NCBI GenBank assembly: GCA_964468185.1
Contig: CAYXTR010000007.1
Span: forward strand, 97,913-161,912
DNA: 64,000 nt
Reading direction: 5' to 3'
Source of the DNA: JANQFV01 sp964468185
GTDB taxonomy: Bacteria; Planctomycetota; Phycisphaerae; UBA1845; Fen-1342
The position numbers were made by a program, and so were the translations under genes. Below the pieces are notes generated by a model. The model was not told the origin of the DNA, did not search any database, and saw only the letters and a program-made list of their open reading frames with translations. Positions 8,281 to 17,804 of this stretch are shown here, piece after piece (position 1 is the stretch's first letter; each line of letters begins with the position of its first letter).

Positions 8281-11200
8281 ATGAGTAATGGTGGCAGTTA
8301 CGATCCACGTGCCGTTGAGAGCGAGATTTACAGGTTTTGGGAGGATGGGGGGTATTTCCACGCGGAGAGCGACCCGGAGAAGCGGCCGTATGTGATTGAT
8401 ATTCCGTTGCCGAACGTGACGGGTTCACTGCACCTGGGGCATGCGATCAACCAGACGTGTCAGGATGTGCTGACGCGTTATCACCGGATGCGCGGGTTTG
8501 AGGCCCTGTGGATGCCGGGTACGGACCATGCGGGAATTGCCACCCAGGCGGTTGTCGAGCGGAAGCTGAAGGAAGAGGAGAATCTCACGCGGCACGAGTT
8601 GGGTCGGGAGGGGCTGGTCGAGAAGATCTGGGAATGGAAGGAAGAATACGGTGGGCGGATTCTGAGTCAGCTCCGGAAGATGGGGTTCTCGTGTGACTGG
8701 CCGCGGACGCGTTTTACGTTGGACGAGGTGTGTGCCCGGGCGGTGCATGAGGTGTTCTTCCAGTGGTTCCGGGATGGGCTGATCTATCGGGGTGTGCGGC
8801 TGGTGAACTGGGACGCGGCGTTACAGACGGCTGTAGCGGATGACGAGGTCATTCACGAGACGGTCAAGGGGCACTTCTGGCACTATCGCTACCCGGTGGA
8901 GGGGTGCGACGCGACGGGCGCGGATGCGCAGGAGGGGAAGGACTATCTCGTCGTGGCGACGACCCGGCCGGAGACGATGCTGGGCGACACGGCGATTTGC
9001 GTGCACCCGGATGACACGCGTTATCAGGCGTTGGTGGGCAAGAACTGCGTGCTGCCGCTGATGAATCGGCCGATTCCGATTATCGCGGATGCGGAACTGG
9101 CGAAGATGGAGTTGGGGACGGGGTGCGTGAAGGTCACGCCGGGCCACGACCCCAACGACTACGCGTGCGGGCAGCGCAACAATCTCGAGATGATCAACAT
9201 CCTGACGCCCGACGGGAAGATCAACGAGAACGGGGGGAAGTATGCCGGCCTGGACCGGTATGAGGCGCGGAAGCAGGTGGTGGCGGACCTGGAAGCGCAG
9301 GGGTTGATGGAGCGCGTGGAGGATTATGAGCACGAGGTGGGGCATAGTGACCGGTCGAAGACGCCGATCGAGCCGATGCTCAGTGAGCAGTGGTTCCTGA
9401 CGATGGGGGAGCTGGCCGAGTCGGCGATGGAGGCGGTGCGGGACGGGCGGGTGCAGTTTTATCCGGGGCGGTATGCGAAGACGATGCTGGACTGGCTGGG
9501 GGAGAAGCGGGACTGGTGCATCAGCCGGCAGCTCTGGTGGGGGCATCGGATTCCAGTATGGCGCGCGGGGCTCGGTGAGGGCGGGGACACGTCGGGGCTG
9601 CTGGATCGGCTGGTAGCGTGGGGGGGCCAGCAGCGGATTGCGTTTACTGCTGATGAAGCGGGTCGGCTTAGGGCGGGAGAGCTGGATGCGTTGCCGACGG
9701 CGCTCTGTGTGCATCATGCCGATGATCAGGAGGTGATCGAAGCGCTGGAGGCGGCTGGGTATGGGCAGGATCCGGATGTGCTGGATACGTGGTTCAGCTC
9801 GGCGCTGTGGCCGTTCAGCACGTTGGGATGGCCGGACAATTATGGGCAAGGTGTGAACGGGGATGGCCCGACGGATCTGGACTATTTCTATCCGACGAGT
9901 GTGCTGGTCACGGCGCGGGACATCATCACGCTGTGGGTTGCGCGGATGATCATTACCGGGCTGTATTTTCTGAAGCGCGTGCCGTTCCAGCATGTGTTTA
10001 TTCATCCGAATATTCAGGATGGGCAGGGGCGGCGGATGAGCAAGTCGATCGGGAACGGTGTTGATCCGGTCGACATCATCGATCGCTATGGGGCGGATGC
10101 GTTGCGGTTCACGATGGCGCAGATGGCCACCGAGACGCAGGATGCGCGCTTACCCGTGTCTTACCTGTGTCCGCATTGCGGGGAGCTGATCGCACAGACG
10201 TCGGTCGTGCCGCACAACAAGGTGCCACGCGACATTCACGAGGTGCAGTGCAAGGCGTGCAAGAAGGAATTTGCGACGGTCTGGGCGCCACCAGAGAAGA
10301 AGGAGCAGCTCGCCGTCGGCATGGACACTTCCGAGCGGTTCGAGCTGGGGCGAAACTTCTGCAACAAGCTCTGGCAGGCGGCGACGGGGTTCGTACTGCC
10401 GAATCTGGAGGGATATGCGCCGCGGCCGCTCGAGCCGGCGGAGCTGGCGGTTGAGGATCGGTGGATTCTGTCGCGATTGGCGGGGGCCATTGCGGAGATT
10501 GAGGCGCGGTTTGGGCGGTATCAGCTCAATGACGTGGTGAGCACACTGTACGATTTCTTCTGGAGTGATTTCTGCGACTGGTATGTGGAGCTGGTCAAGC
10601 CGCGCTTGTTCGGCAAGGACTCGTACGGGAATGTGGTGACACGGGATGACACTTCGGCGGCGACGGCGCGGCAGGTGCTGGCGCACGTGCTGGATCAATG
10701 TCTGCGGCTGATGCATCCGGTGATCCCGTTCGTGACGGAGGCGCTCTGGGCGAAAGTCGGTGAGGTGGCCCCGCAGCGTGGGATTACGGCTGTTGAACAG
10801 GCGGAGTCGGCGCTGATTTCCGCGCGGTGGCCGGACCGGGCGGAGCAGGTGCGTGATCCGCAGGTCGAGCGCGAGGTGGCGGCGCTACAGGACGTGATCA
10901 AGGCCATGCGCGACACGTTGGCGCGGATCAATACAGCGCGATCGGCGGCGAAGGAGCCTGCGATCGGCAAATTGCCGCAGGCCGTGATTCGGGCGGATGA
11001 GCAACTTGCTGACGGGTTGTCGCAGCAGATCGCCGTGTTGCAGCGGCTGGGGCGGTGCGAGGAGGTCGAGCTTGGCACAAAGGTGGAGAAGCCGGCCGAG
11101 GCGGCGACGCAGGTGTTGTCGGGCGTGGAGGTGTATGTGCCGCTGGGTGGTTTGATGGACCTGAATGCGGAGCGCAAGCGGTTGCAGCAGGAGCGGGACA

Positions 11201-11361
11201 AGGTGCAAGGACATATCGAGCGGCTGATCGGCAAGCTTGGGAATGAGGGCTTTGTCGCCAAGGCGCCGCCGGCGGTCGTGAAGCAGGAGCGGGCGCGGCT
11301 GGAGGAGATGAAGAGTCGGCTGGCGACCCTGGAGCGGAATCTGGCGGATATTGCGGAGTAG
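8281..11361 (+). CDS. valS: Valine--tRNA ligase with inserted zinc ribbon
   Basis: A 1026-residue class I aminoacyl-tRNA synthetase that charges tRNA-Val. I chose the ATG at 8281 because the sequence from there (SYDPRAVESEIYRFWEDG) matches the usual ValRS N-terminus; the open frame to 8176 adds nothing family-like. HIGH motif is HLGH (51-54), the CP1 editing domain contains TTRPETMLGD (about 228), and the KMSKS loop reads RMSKS (585-589). The anticodon-binding domain and C-terminal coiled-coil arm (about 955-1026) follow. Unusually, a CxxC...CxxC zinc ribbon (C630, C633, C657, C660) is inserted between the KMSKS loop and the anticodon-binding domain. Confidence 0.97.
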   Translation: MSNGGSYDPRAVESEIYRFWEDGGYFHAESDPEKRPYVIDIPLPNVTGSLHLGHAINQTCQDVLTRYHRMRGFEALWMPGTDHAGIATQAVVERKLKEEENLTRHELGREGLVEKIWEWKEEYGGRILSQLRKMGFSCDWPRTRFTLDEVCARAVHEVFFQWFRDGLIYRGVRLVNWDAALQTAVADDEVIHETVKGHFWHYRYPVEGCDATGADAQEGKDYLVVATTRPETMLGDTAICVHPDDTRYQALVGKNCVLPLMNRPIPIIADAELAKMELGTGCVKVTPGHDPNDYACGQRNNLEMINILTPDGKINENGGKYAGLDRYEARKQVVADLEAQGLMERVEDYEHEVGHSDRSKTPIEPMLSEQWFLTMGELAESAMEAVRDGRVQFYPGRYAKTMLDWLGEKRDWCISRQLWWGHRIPVWRAGLGEGGDTSGLLDRLVAWGGQQRIAFTADEAGRLRAGELDALPTALCVHHADDQEVIEALEAAGYGQDPDVLDTWFSSALWPFSTLGWPDNYGQGVNGDGPTDLDYFYPTSVLVTARDIITLWVARMIITGLYFLKRVPFQHVFIHPNIQDGQGRRMSKSIGNGVDPVDIIDRYGADALRFTMAQMATETQDARLPVSYLCPHCGELIAQTSVVPHNKVPRDIHEVQCKACKKEFATVWAPPEKKEQLAVGMDTSERFELGRNFCNKLWQAATGFVLPNLEGYAPRPLEPAELAVEDRWILSRLAGAIAEIEARFGRYQLNDVVSTLYDFFWSDFCDWYVELVKPRLFGKDSYGNVVTRDDTSAATARQVLAHVLDQCLRLMHPVIPFVTEALWAKVGEVAPQRGITAVEQAESALISARWPDRAEQVRDPQVEREVAALQDVIKAMRDTLARINTARSAAKEPAIGKLPQAVIRADEQLADGLSQQIAVLQRLGRCEEVELGTKVEKPAEAATQVLSGVEVYVPLGGLMDLNAERKRLQQERDKVQGHIERLIGKLGNEGFVAKAPPAVVKQERARLEEMKSRLATLERNLADIAE

Positions 11362-11444
11362 GGGCGGGGTATGGAGTCGCGAGCCGGTGGGCACGAGGCT
11401 TGGCGGAGCCGCGGAAGTGGGCCTGCCGGGACCAATTAGGGGAC

Positions 11445-11462
11445 GGGGGGGGGGGGGGGGGG
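11445..11462 (+). repeat. 18-base poly-G tract
   Basis: An uninterrupted run of 18 G lies between valS and tRNA-Pro. Such a run is slippage-prone in cells and also error-prone in sequencing, so its exact length is uncertain. It lies outside any gene I can support. Confidence 0.8.
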
Positions 11463-11542
11463 TGGATACGGGGCGGGGGTTGCTTTGCGGGCGGAAGCTG
11501 ATACCATGAATGGTCCGCCCCGGTTCTGGGCGGAGAACCCTC

Positions 11543-11617
11543 CGGGGTGTGGCTCAGTCTGGCTAGAGCGCTGCGTTCGGGACGCAGAGGTCGCTGGTTC
11601 GAATCCAGTCACCCCGA
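11543..11617 (+). tRNA. tRNA-Pro (anticodon CGG)
   Basis: A full cloverleaf. Acceptor stem CGGGGTG pairs with CACCCCG and is followed by A73. The D arm contains GCTC/GAGC, the anticodon stem is CTGCG/CGCAG with loop TTCGGGA, and the T loop is TTCGAAT. Anticodon CGG reads Pro CCG codons. CCA is not encoded. C1-G72 fits the tRNA-Pro identity rule. A strong terminator follows 15 bases later. Confidence 0.95.
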
Positions 11618-11632
11618 GTTTCTTCCATCGAG

Positions 11633-11666
11633 AGCCCTTCGGCAGAAACCGGAGGGCTTTCTTTTT
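11633..11666 (+). terminator. Rho-independent terminator of tRNA-Pro
   Basis: A 10-bp stem (AGCCCTTCGG with CCGGAGGGCT, one G-T pair) with a 6-base loop, followed by TTCTTTTT. Confidence 0.85.
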
Positions 11667-11972
11667 GCGCGCGCCGGGCTCATGAGCGGCTGGGTGTTTC
11701 AAACCAGAATGCAACAGACGCGCGAGCTTTGGGGAAGGCAACTGGGTTGGGCCCGATCGCGCGGTGCGCTGAGGAGTTCACGATCGACGGGGGCCTTCTT
11801 GCCGGAACGGCTGTCCCGCCGCGCTCGGCGTCGCCGTCGGGGGAGCGCCAATTCTGAGGAAGTCAGGGTGCAACAAGCGCGGGCCGCGTACGACGCAACG
11901 AGACTTGGGGCATGACGGTCAGTCCTGTAGCCGTAGGTTCTCATGTCCGGATCCGCCGCGGCCGGTGGCGGC
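11667..11972. other. Intergenic region without a recognisable gene
   Basis: About 300 bases between the tRNA terminator and the end of the zinc-ribbon gene. The open frames here are Arg/Ser-rich and look non-coding. I see no RNA gene or repeat. Confidence 0.6.
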
Positions 11973-12488
11973 TCAGCCTGCCGCGTTGTTGCTATTGCCG
12001 GTACCGCTCAGTTTCCAAGCACAGCCGCACTCCGGACAGACGGTCGCACCGTCTTCCGGAGCAAGCGGAAGGGCGTGGAGTGCATAGCCGCAGTGTGGAC
12101 AGCGGCGGTGCTTGAGCATGGCCGTGGCGACGTTCCCGAAGCGTCTTCTTTTGACGCTGAACCAGATGATCCAGGGCAAGGAACAGATGTAGACCAGGCC
12201 GGCCGATTTCGCCAGGGTCGCATCGCGAATGCCCCCGGTGAGCGACTCGAACGTGAAGAAGCTGATCACGAGCAACGCCCCGCAGAAGCCGCTGACCAGC
12301 GCCGTCCGTTCGGCGAAAGCGACGCGCACGCCCTGCTCGTGGGCGATGATGCGGAGTGTGTTGGCGTCGATGACATCGTGCTGTTGCAGGAGATACAGCG
12401 CGATGGGATCGATCTGCGTGACGGTCCGGCCGCGGGCGTCCTTGATGTGACCGCGGCGCGCGGGGGCGGCTGCATCGTTCGCGTCCAT
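11973..12488 (-). CDS. Membrane protein with C-terminal zinc ribbon
   Basis: A 171-residue protein with AGAGG 7 bases before the ATG. A soluble N-terminus (about 1-60) contains a short helical stretch. Two membrane segments follow (about 62-82 and 93-112), then a zinc ribbon with CPHCGYAL and CPECGCAW, spaced by about 20 residues. The ribbon resembles the CxxCGYDLRG ribbons of other planctomycetal membrane proteins, one of which is at 56393-56980. Function unknown. It lies about 200 bases downstream of the hybrid kinase gene on the same strand, but has no obvious signalling domain. Confidence 0.75.
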   Translation of the reverse strand: MDANDAAAPARRGHIKDARGRTVTQIDPIALYLLQQHDVIDANTLRIIAHEQGVRVAFAERTALVSGFCGALLVISFFTFESLTGGIRDATLAKSAGLVYICSLPWIIWFSVKRRRFGNVATAMLKHRRCPHCGYALHALPLAPEDGATVCPECGCAWKLSGTGNSNNAAG

Positions 12489-12693
12489 AGCCGGCCTCTT
12501 GGTTGGCCATTTGGAGACGGTTGGTGACCAAGTGTAGCCACACGGGCGCCTTGGCTGTCGCTGGCGTCAAGAGCGGCGATGTGTCAGGGCGCAGTGAATG
12601 GAATGCCCAGATCATATGCAGCCTTGTTGATCAGCACAAGGTCGCCGCGCAGTCGGGTGGGGGCAGCGCAGGTCCCGGCGATATCGGCGGTGG

Positions 12694-15486
12694 TCATGTA
12701 TCGAGTGCCTGGCGGGCTTGCGTGGCCAGGCTCTGCATGGAGAAGGGCTTTTGAATGAAGTTGATGCCTTCGTCCACGACGCCACGATGTGCGACCACGT
12801 CGGCCGTGTACCCGGACATGAAGAGGCGTTTCAGGTTGGGGTAGAGTGTGAGCAGTCGTTTGGCGAGCTCGCGGCCGTTCATTTCGGGCATGACGACGTC
12901 GGTAATGAGGAGGTGAATCTCGCCGGCATGTTCTTGTGCAACGCGTAGAGCCTCGCCGGGGGAGCTGGCGGGCAGCACATGGTAGCCCTGCCGCTGCAGC
13001 ATCTGGGTGCCGAGCGCGAGGATGGCGGGCTCGTCTTCGACGAGCAGGATGGTCTCATTACCGCGCTGGATGGCGGCGGCTTCTTTGGTGGTGTGTTTGA
13101 GGTGGGGCTGGCCGACGACGTGGACGGGCAGGTAAACGCGAAACGTCGTACCCCGGCCCGGCGCGCTGGCGACGTCGATGCAGCCGCGATTCTGCTTGAC
13201 GATGCCGTAGACGGTGGCGAGGCCCAGACCGGTTCCCTCGGCGAGTCCTTTCGTGGTGAAGAAGGGCTCGAAGATTTGCACGCGGGTTGCTTCGTCCATG
13301 CCGCACCCGTTGTCGATGATGGCCAGCATGACGAACTGGCCCGGTGTCGGGCCGGTGTCACTGCCACAATCGTCTGCGTTGCGCGTTGCTGGTGCGGTTT
13401 CGATCGTGATTCGGCCGACGCCAGCGATGGCGTCGCGGGCGTTGACGACGAGGTTGACGAGGAGTTGGTCGATTTGGGAGGGGTCCATGTGGATGAGCGG
13501 AAGCCGGTCGTGGGGGATCCAGCGCAGCTCGATGTCTTCACCAATCAGTCGCCTGAGCATCTTCAGCATGGCGGCGATGGTGTCGTTGAGATTCAGCACC
13601 TGGGGGGTGACGGTCTGTCGGCGGGCGAAAGCCAGCAGTTGGCGGGTGAGGTCGGCGGAGCGCTGCGCCGCCCGGCGGATTTCGTCGAGATCACTGCGTA
13701 CCGGGTCGCCGGTCGGCAGACGGTCGACGGCGAGTTCAACGTAACCCAGGATGGCAGTGAGCATGTTGTTGAAGTCGTGAGCGACGCCTCCTGCGAGACG
13801 GCCTACCGATTCCATCTTCTGAGCCTGTTGAAACTGGGCGGCGAGTTGAAGTTGCTCGGTGATATCGCGCTTGACGGCGACGTAGTTGATGATGTTCCCG
13901 GCAGCGTCACGCACAGGTGAGATTGTGGCGTCCTCGGTGTACTGCTGGCCGTCCTTGCGGTTGTTCACGAAGCGGCCTTGCCAGGTTCGCCCGGATGAGA
14001 TTGTCCGCCACAGTTCGTCATAGAAGGTCGCGTCGTGCTTGCCGCTTTTGAGGATGCGGGGATTGCGGCCGATGACCTCGTCGCGTCGATAGCCGGTGAT
14101 GGACTCGAATGCGGGATTGACGTATTGGATCTTTCCGGCGGTGTCCGTGATGACAACGACTTCGCCGGACTGCGCGATGGCCGCGGAAAGTCGCTCGCGC
14201 TCGACCTCGGCCTGCTTTATGGCGCTGAGGTCGATGTCAATACAGAACAGTTCAGGTGGGTGACCGGGTCGTTGCACGATGCTGTGGCTCGAGTAGACGG
14301 GCACACGTGTGCCGTCTTTGCGTTTGAGGTTCAGTTCGGACGCGGGGACGGGCACGCCGGTTTCGGCCATTTGGCGAACGGCCTGTGCGACCTGGTCGTG
14401 CATCTCGGGAGGGATGATCAGGTCGAGCAGGCTGCGGCCCAGCGCCTCTTCGGCGGTATAGCCGTAGAGACGGCGCGATCCTGCGTTCCAGTACTGAGTT
14501 GTACCGTCGGGTCCGTAGCCCTGGACGGAGACCATCGTCACGTCGTTCAGCAGCAACCGAAAGCGCTCCTCGCTCTCGCGAAGGGCTTCTTCGGCTCTTT
14601 TTCGTTCAGTGATGTCGGTGACGACCGCGATGGCCCCCTGGAAACTGCCGGTCGGATCGACCATGGGGCTGGTGGAGAGCGCGGTGCGGATTCTGTTGCC
14701 GTCCTTGCGGATGAACTCGAACTCGTGGGACTCAGCGATCCCTTGTCGGCGGCGGTTCATGAGTTGCGATGCGCGTGCTTGGCCGTCGCCGTCCATGAAT
14801 GCGAAGAGATGGCGGCCATTCATCTCTTCCATCGTGTAGCCAAGCATGGCTGCCACGCGTGGGTTGACGTACGTCGTGACCGCCTCGTGATTGATGGTCC
14901 AGATCCCCGCCTGGGCTTGCTCGACCAGGTTACGGAAGCGCTCCTCGCTGGCACGCAGGGATTGCTCGACGCGTTTGCGGTCGGTGATATCGGTGATGAT
15001 GCCGACCAGGCCGCGGAGTGAGCCGTCGGCGTGGTGCAGGCGACTGCCGGAGAGCTCGCCGCAGAACGTGCTGTCGTCGTGGCGGCGGTACAGGCGTTCG
15101 ACGAGCACGTGGTCGATTTCGCCGCGCAGCAGGCGACGCATGTTTGCGCGGGCTTCGTCGGAGACGCTTGGATGTGTGTGGTCGACGTAATTGCTGCCGA
15201 TGACCTGATCGATGCGGCGGCCCAGCATCTCCGCCATGCGGGGGTTGGCGTAGATGATGGTACCCGCGGCGTCTACGAGGATCAGGCCGGAGCGGATTGT
15301 CTCGAAGATGGCGCGGAGTGTTTCTTCACGCTCGTGGAGTGCATCGGGGGGCGGCGGAGATCCGCTGTTCTTGTGTTCAGACTTGCGCAGCCGGGCCAGC
15401 TCGGCCTCGGCGGCGTGGCAGCGTCGTTCCAGTTCCTGGATCTTCTTCTGGTCCGCTCCCATGGTCTGGTAGTGATCGTCGCGCAT
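12694..15486 (-). CDS. PAS-rich hybrid histidine kinase with C-terminal receiver
   Basis: A 930-residue cytoplasmic-looking sensor with no membrane segment. An N-terminal coiled coil (about 12-38) precedes four PAS domains (about 55-170, 178-295, 303-425, 430-545). A HisKA domain with H570 in AHDFNNM, a HATPase domain (about 660-790; N box NLVVNARDA, G box DNGCGM and GTGLGLA) and a receiver (about 812-928) with acidic pocket E817/D818 and phospho-acceptor D863 follow. By family knowledge it senses small ligands, redox or light through PAS and passes phosphate to its receiver. No partner regulator with an output domain is adjacent, so it is an orphan. The ATG nine codons in is an alternative start; neither has a strong ribosome site. 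Confidence 0.93.
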   Translation of the reverse strand: MRDDHYQTMGADQKKIQELERRCHAAEAELARLRKSEHKNSGSPPPPDALHEREETLRAIFETIRSGLILVDAAGTIIYANPRMAEMLGRRIDQVIGSNYVDHTHPSVSDEARANMRRLLRGEIDHVLVERLYRRHDDSTFCGELSGSRLHHADGSLRGLVGIITDITDRKRVEQSLRASEERFRNLVEQAQAGIWTINHEAVTTYVNPRVAAMLGYTMEEMNGRHLFAFMDGDGQARASQLMNRRRQGIAESHEFEFIRKDGNRIRTALSTSPMVDPTGSFQGAIAVVTDITERKRAEEALRESEERFRLLLNDVTMVSVQGYGPDGTTQYWNAGSRRLYGYTAEEALGRSLLDLIIPPEMHDQVAQAVRQMAETGVPVPASELNLKRKDGTRVPVYSSHSIVQRPGHPPELFCIDIDLSAIKQAEVERERLSAAIAQSGEVVVITDTAGKIQYVNPAFESITGYRRDEVIGRNPRILKSGKHDATFYDELWRTISSGRTWQGRFVNNRKDGQQYTEDATISPVRDAAGNIINYVAVKRDITEQLQLAAQFQQAQKMESVGRLAGGVAHDFNNMLTAILGYVELAVDRLPTGDPVRSDLDEIRRAAQRSADLTRQLLAFARRQTVTPQVLNLNDTIAAMLKMLRRLIGEDIELRWIPHDRLPLIHMDPSQIDQLLVNLVVNARDAIAGVGRITIETAPATRNADDCGSDTGPTPGQFVMLAIIDNGCGMDEATRVQIFEPFFTTKGLAEGTGLGLATVYGIVKQNRGCIDVASAPGRGTTFRVYLPVHVVGQPHLKHTTKEAAAIQRGNETILLVEDEPAILALGTQMLQRQGYHVLPASSPGEALRVAQEHAGEIHLLITDVVMPEMNGRELAKRLLTLYPNLKRLFMSGYTADVVAHRGVVDEGINFIQKPFSMQSLATQARQALDT

Positions 15487-15569
15487 CAGCTTCGCGGCGT
15501 CAAGGGAAACCCGGGCGGGGCGGGGGGCGCTGCGAGGGAGGCATCAGAGTTGACTGCCCGCGCGGGGGC

Positions 15570-15599
15570 GGGCCCTTCGATCCCCAAGTCGAAGGGCCC
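15570..15599 (-). terminator. Strong hairpin downstream of lipoprotein gene
   Basis: A perfect 11-bp inverted repeat (GGGCCCTTCGA and TCGAAGGGCCC) with an 8-base loop, 45 bases past the stop of the minus-strand lipoprotein gene. There is no T-tract on that strand. Confidence 0.55.
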
Positions 15600-15644
15600 G
15601 GTTTGCGCGTGGCGATCGCTGTCTCGTGCCGGCCGATGTCCGGA

Positions 15645-17498
15645 CTACGGGACGATAGGGAGCGCCACGTCGGCGATGACGATTGTGCCGCTGGCGTCGC
15701 GGGCACCGACGCGGATGATGACGCGATCGTAGTCGTCCACGGCACCGCCGGCGGTGCCGACGGTTGTGAACCGGCCGTCGCCGGCGGTTCCGTCTATGCC
15801 GATTCCGTCATCGCGGGGGTCATCGCGGAACGAGGCCGGCGAGTTGGCGCCTTCGCCGATGTATACGCCGTCGACCATCTCATCGGCACAGGTTTCGACG
15901 ACGTCGTCGAGGCCGTCGGGATCGGAGATGATGTACTCGAGCGCGACGTCGGCGCCGGGCGGGGCGCTGCGTGAGAGACTCATGGGGCTGAGCCGCGTGT
16001 GTGAGATGCCGGGCGGGTGGTAGCCCATGGTGGTCGTGAAGTGACCGATGTAGATCGAGTTCTTCAGGGGTGAAGTGGACTCGCGGTAGATGAACATGAG
16101 CGTGCCCGTTTCGCTCATGCAGATCTGCTCGGTCATGTTGAGGCTGATGGTGAAGGGCAACAGCTCGATCGCAGCGCCGTTGGTGGTGGTGACGCGCTTG
16201 CCGCCGCGGCCGCTGCTGTCGTTGAAGACCATCGTGCTACCGGTGCGGTCGAGGGCGACGCCGCCGACGTTGTTGCCGCTGGCGATGAGGTTTCGGCGGT
16301 TGCCGCCGTAGATGTCGACGGTGGCGTATTGGGACGCGGCCTGGTCCTGGTAGACGATGCGGCCGTTGTCGCCGGAGAGTTGGAGCCAGGCCTTGTAGCC
16401 GGTGCGATCATCGGTGAGCTGGCGGATATCGCCATCGTCCCAGATGAAGAGCTCGACCTGGTAGCCGGCGGGGGTCTGTGCGAGCAGCAGGAAAGCGACC
16501 TCGGTGCCGTAGTCGTTGACGGCCATGTCCCAGACGCGGTAGCCGCTGCCGAAGGTGGGGGTAATGGTGTCGGCGTCGATGAGCATGGTCAGGCCGCTGC
16601 CGTCGTCGTTCAGGCTCCAGATGTTCCAATCGTCGAGGATGAAGATCTTGTCGCCGGTCTCGGTGGTTTCCAGGCGATTGATGTCACCGGGGCCGGGGTG
16701 GCCGCTGACGTCGATGGTGGAGACGGTGCCGAGTTCCCACTTGTAGATTTCATCTTCGTAGCCGCTGGACATGTAGGCGCGGGAGCCATTGCCGGCGACC
16801 GCGAGGAAGCGGATCTGGCCGTTGCCGTCGGGGAGGTCGAACTCGGTGCGGCTGATGCCGGCGAGGTCGTTGATGACCCAGCCCTTGCGGTCGTCGCCGG
16901 TGCCGGCGCCGTTGGTGACGAAGATCTTGCTGGCGGCATCGGCCATGCGGGCCAGCTTGATGTTGAATGGGTTGCCGAGTTCGTCGGTTGTGAGGATGCG
17001 GTCGTAGACGGCGTAGAGCTCGTGGCCGGCATCGCCGAAGCTGAGGAAGACGGCAGTAATCGTCTTATTCTCGTCCATGGTGACGTTGAGCGGGACCTGC
17101 TCGCCGGTAACGTCACCTTCCCAGCGATCGAAGCGCCAGCCGGCGTCGGGGACCGGGGTCAGCGCAACCTGTGTGCCGGGGGCGTACGTGGACTCATCGG
17201 GCGTGACGACGCCGTGGCCCTGGATGTTGATGGTGAGCGAGCGCATGTTGGCCGGCGGGTTGACGATGTCGTTGTTGTCTCCGCCGGAGTTGTTGTTTGC
17301 GTGGTCATCGCCGCCGCTATCGTTGTCGTTGTTTCCGCTGTCGCCGGTATTTTGATTGGGGGCATCCTGGGCGCTCTGATCGTCGAGTGGGGCGGGTGCT
17401 GCGGATGGGCAGCCGCCGGGGATGATGAAGAGACTGAGTGCGAGCAGCGCGATGACGAGCTGGCACAGGCTGCGTGTGTTGTGGATTGGGCGGCGCAT
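15645..17498 (-). CDS. Lipoprotein with InlB-type repeat and TolB-like beta-propeller
   Basis: A 617-residue protein; AGGAG lies 7 bases before the ATG. A lipoprotein signal ends in IIPGGC (lipidated C30). It is followed by an Asn/Asp/Gly-rich linker (about 35-80) and a divergent InlB B-repeat (about 90-152; contains WRFDRWEGDVTG and ITAVF). A propeller-like region follows (about 155-500). The C-terminal about 110 residues form a beta domain with Asp-rich loops (ISDPDGLDDVVE, DDPRDDGIGIDG) that could bind calcium. It probably sits on a membrane facing the periplasm or outside. Function unknown; a binding or adhesive role is only inferred from the folds. Confidence 0.8.
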   Translation of the reverse strand: MRRPIHNTRSLCQLVIALLALSLFIIPGGCPSAAPAPLDDQSAQDAPNQNTGDSGNNDNDSGGDDHANNNSGGDNNDIVNPPANMRSLTINIQGHGVVTPDESTYAPGTQVALTPVPDAGWRFDRWEGDVTGEQVPLNVTMDENKTITAVFLSFGDAGHELYAVYDRILTTDELGNPFNIKLARMADAASKIFVTNGAGTGDDRKGWVINDLAGISRTEFDLPDGNGQIRFLAVAGNGSRAYMSSGYEDEIYKWELGTVSTIDVSGHPGPGDINRLETTETGDKIFILDDWNIWSLNDDGSGLTMLIDADTITPTFGSGYRVWDMAVNDYGTEVAFLLLAQTPAGYQVELFIWDDGDIRQLTDDRTGYKAWLQLSGDNGRIVYQDQAASQYATVDIYGGNRRNLIASGNNVGGVALDRTGSTMVFNDSSGRGGKRVTTTNGAAIELLPFTISLNMTEQICMSETGTLMFIYRESTSPLKNSIYIGHFTTTMGYHPPGISHTRLSPMSLSRSAPPGADVALEYIISDPDGLDDVVETCADEMVDGVYIGEGANSPASFRDDPRDDGIGIDGTAGDGRFTTVGTAGGAVDDYDRVIIRVGARDASGTIVIADVALPIVP

Positions 17499-17804
17499 GA
17501 TGGACTCCTATGTGTTTCGACGACGCCCCCCCGGGAACTATGACGCGGTGTCGTGGACATGGGGGGTCCTGGAATCCATCGTACTGTGGTGCAACCCGAA
17601 AACGTAATAAAAAGTCTAGAGAGTCGTATATTCACATATGTACTGCGTCTCAAACCTATCGGACGATTTGCTTATGGGACGGCGGCGCAATACCAGTGCA
17701 TTGGTATATTGTCACGGTCGTACTGAAGTATTGCGCGGTGCGCGGGTAGACCCGTGTTGACGGGGTGCGCGTGACGGAAACCCGATAATGTCGTGGGCCT
17801 CTTG
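17499..17804. other. AT-richer intergenic region with a possible operator
   Basis: About 300 bases between two minus-strand lipoprotein genes, clearly richer in A/T than its surroundings around 17595-17720. It must carry the promoter of the 17498 gene. A short palindrome is listed separately. No coding frame is convincing. Confidence 0.5.
17690..17707. promoter_or_regulatory. Short palindrome, possible operator
   Basis: ATACCA and TGGTAT form a 6-bp inverted repeat with a 6-base spacer, in an A/T-rich stretch with nearby TATATT. It could be a regulator site for the lipoprotein gene starting at 17498, but it lies nearly 200 bases upstream of it. Confidence 0.25.

Noticed and set aside
11547..11915. 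Open frame of 122 codons across the tRNA
   Set aside because: It overlaps tRNA-Pro and its terminator, with no coding features.
16329..17543. Plus-strand open frame of about 400 codons opposite the InlB-repeat lipoprotein
   Set aside because: The minus-strand frame has a ribosome site, lipobox and domain patterns; the plus frame has none and is a GC-rich shadow.
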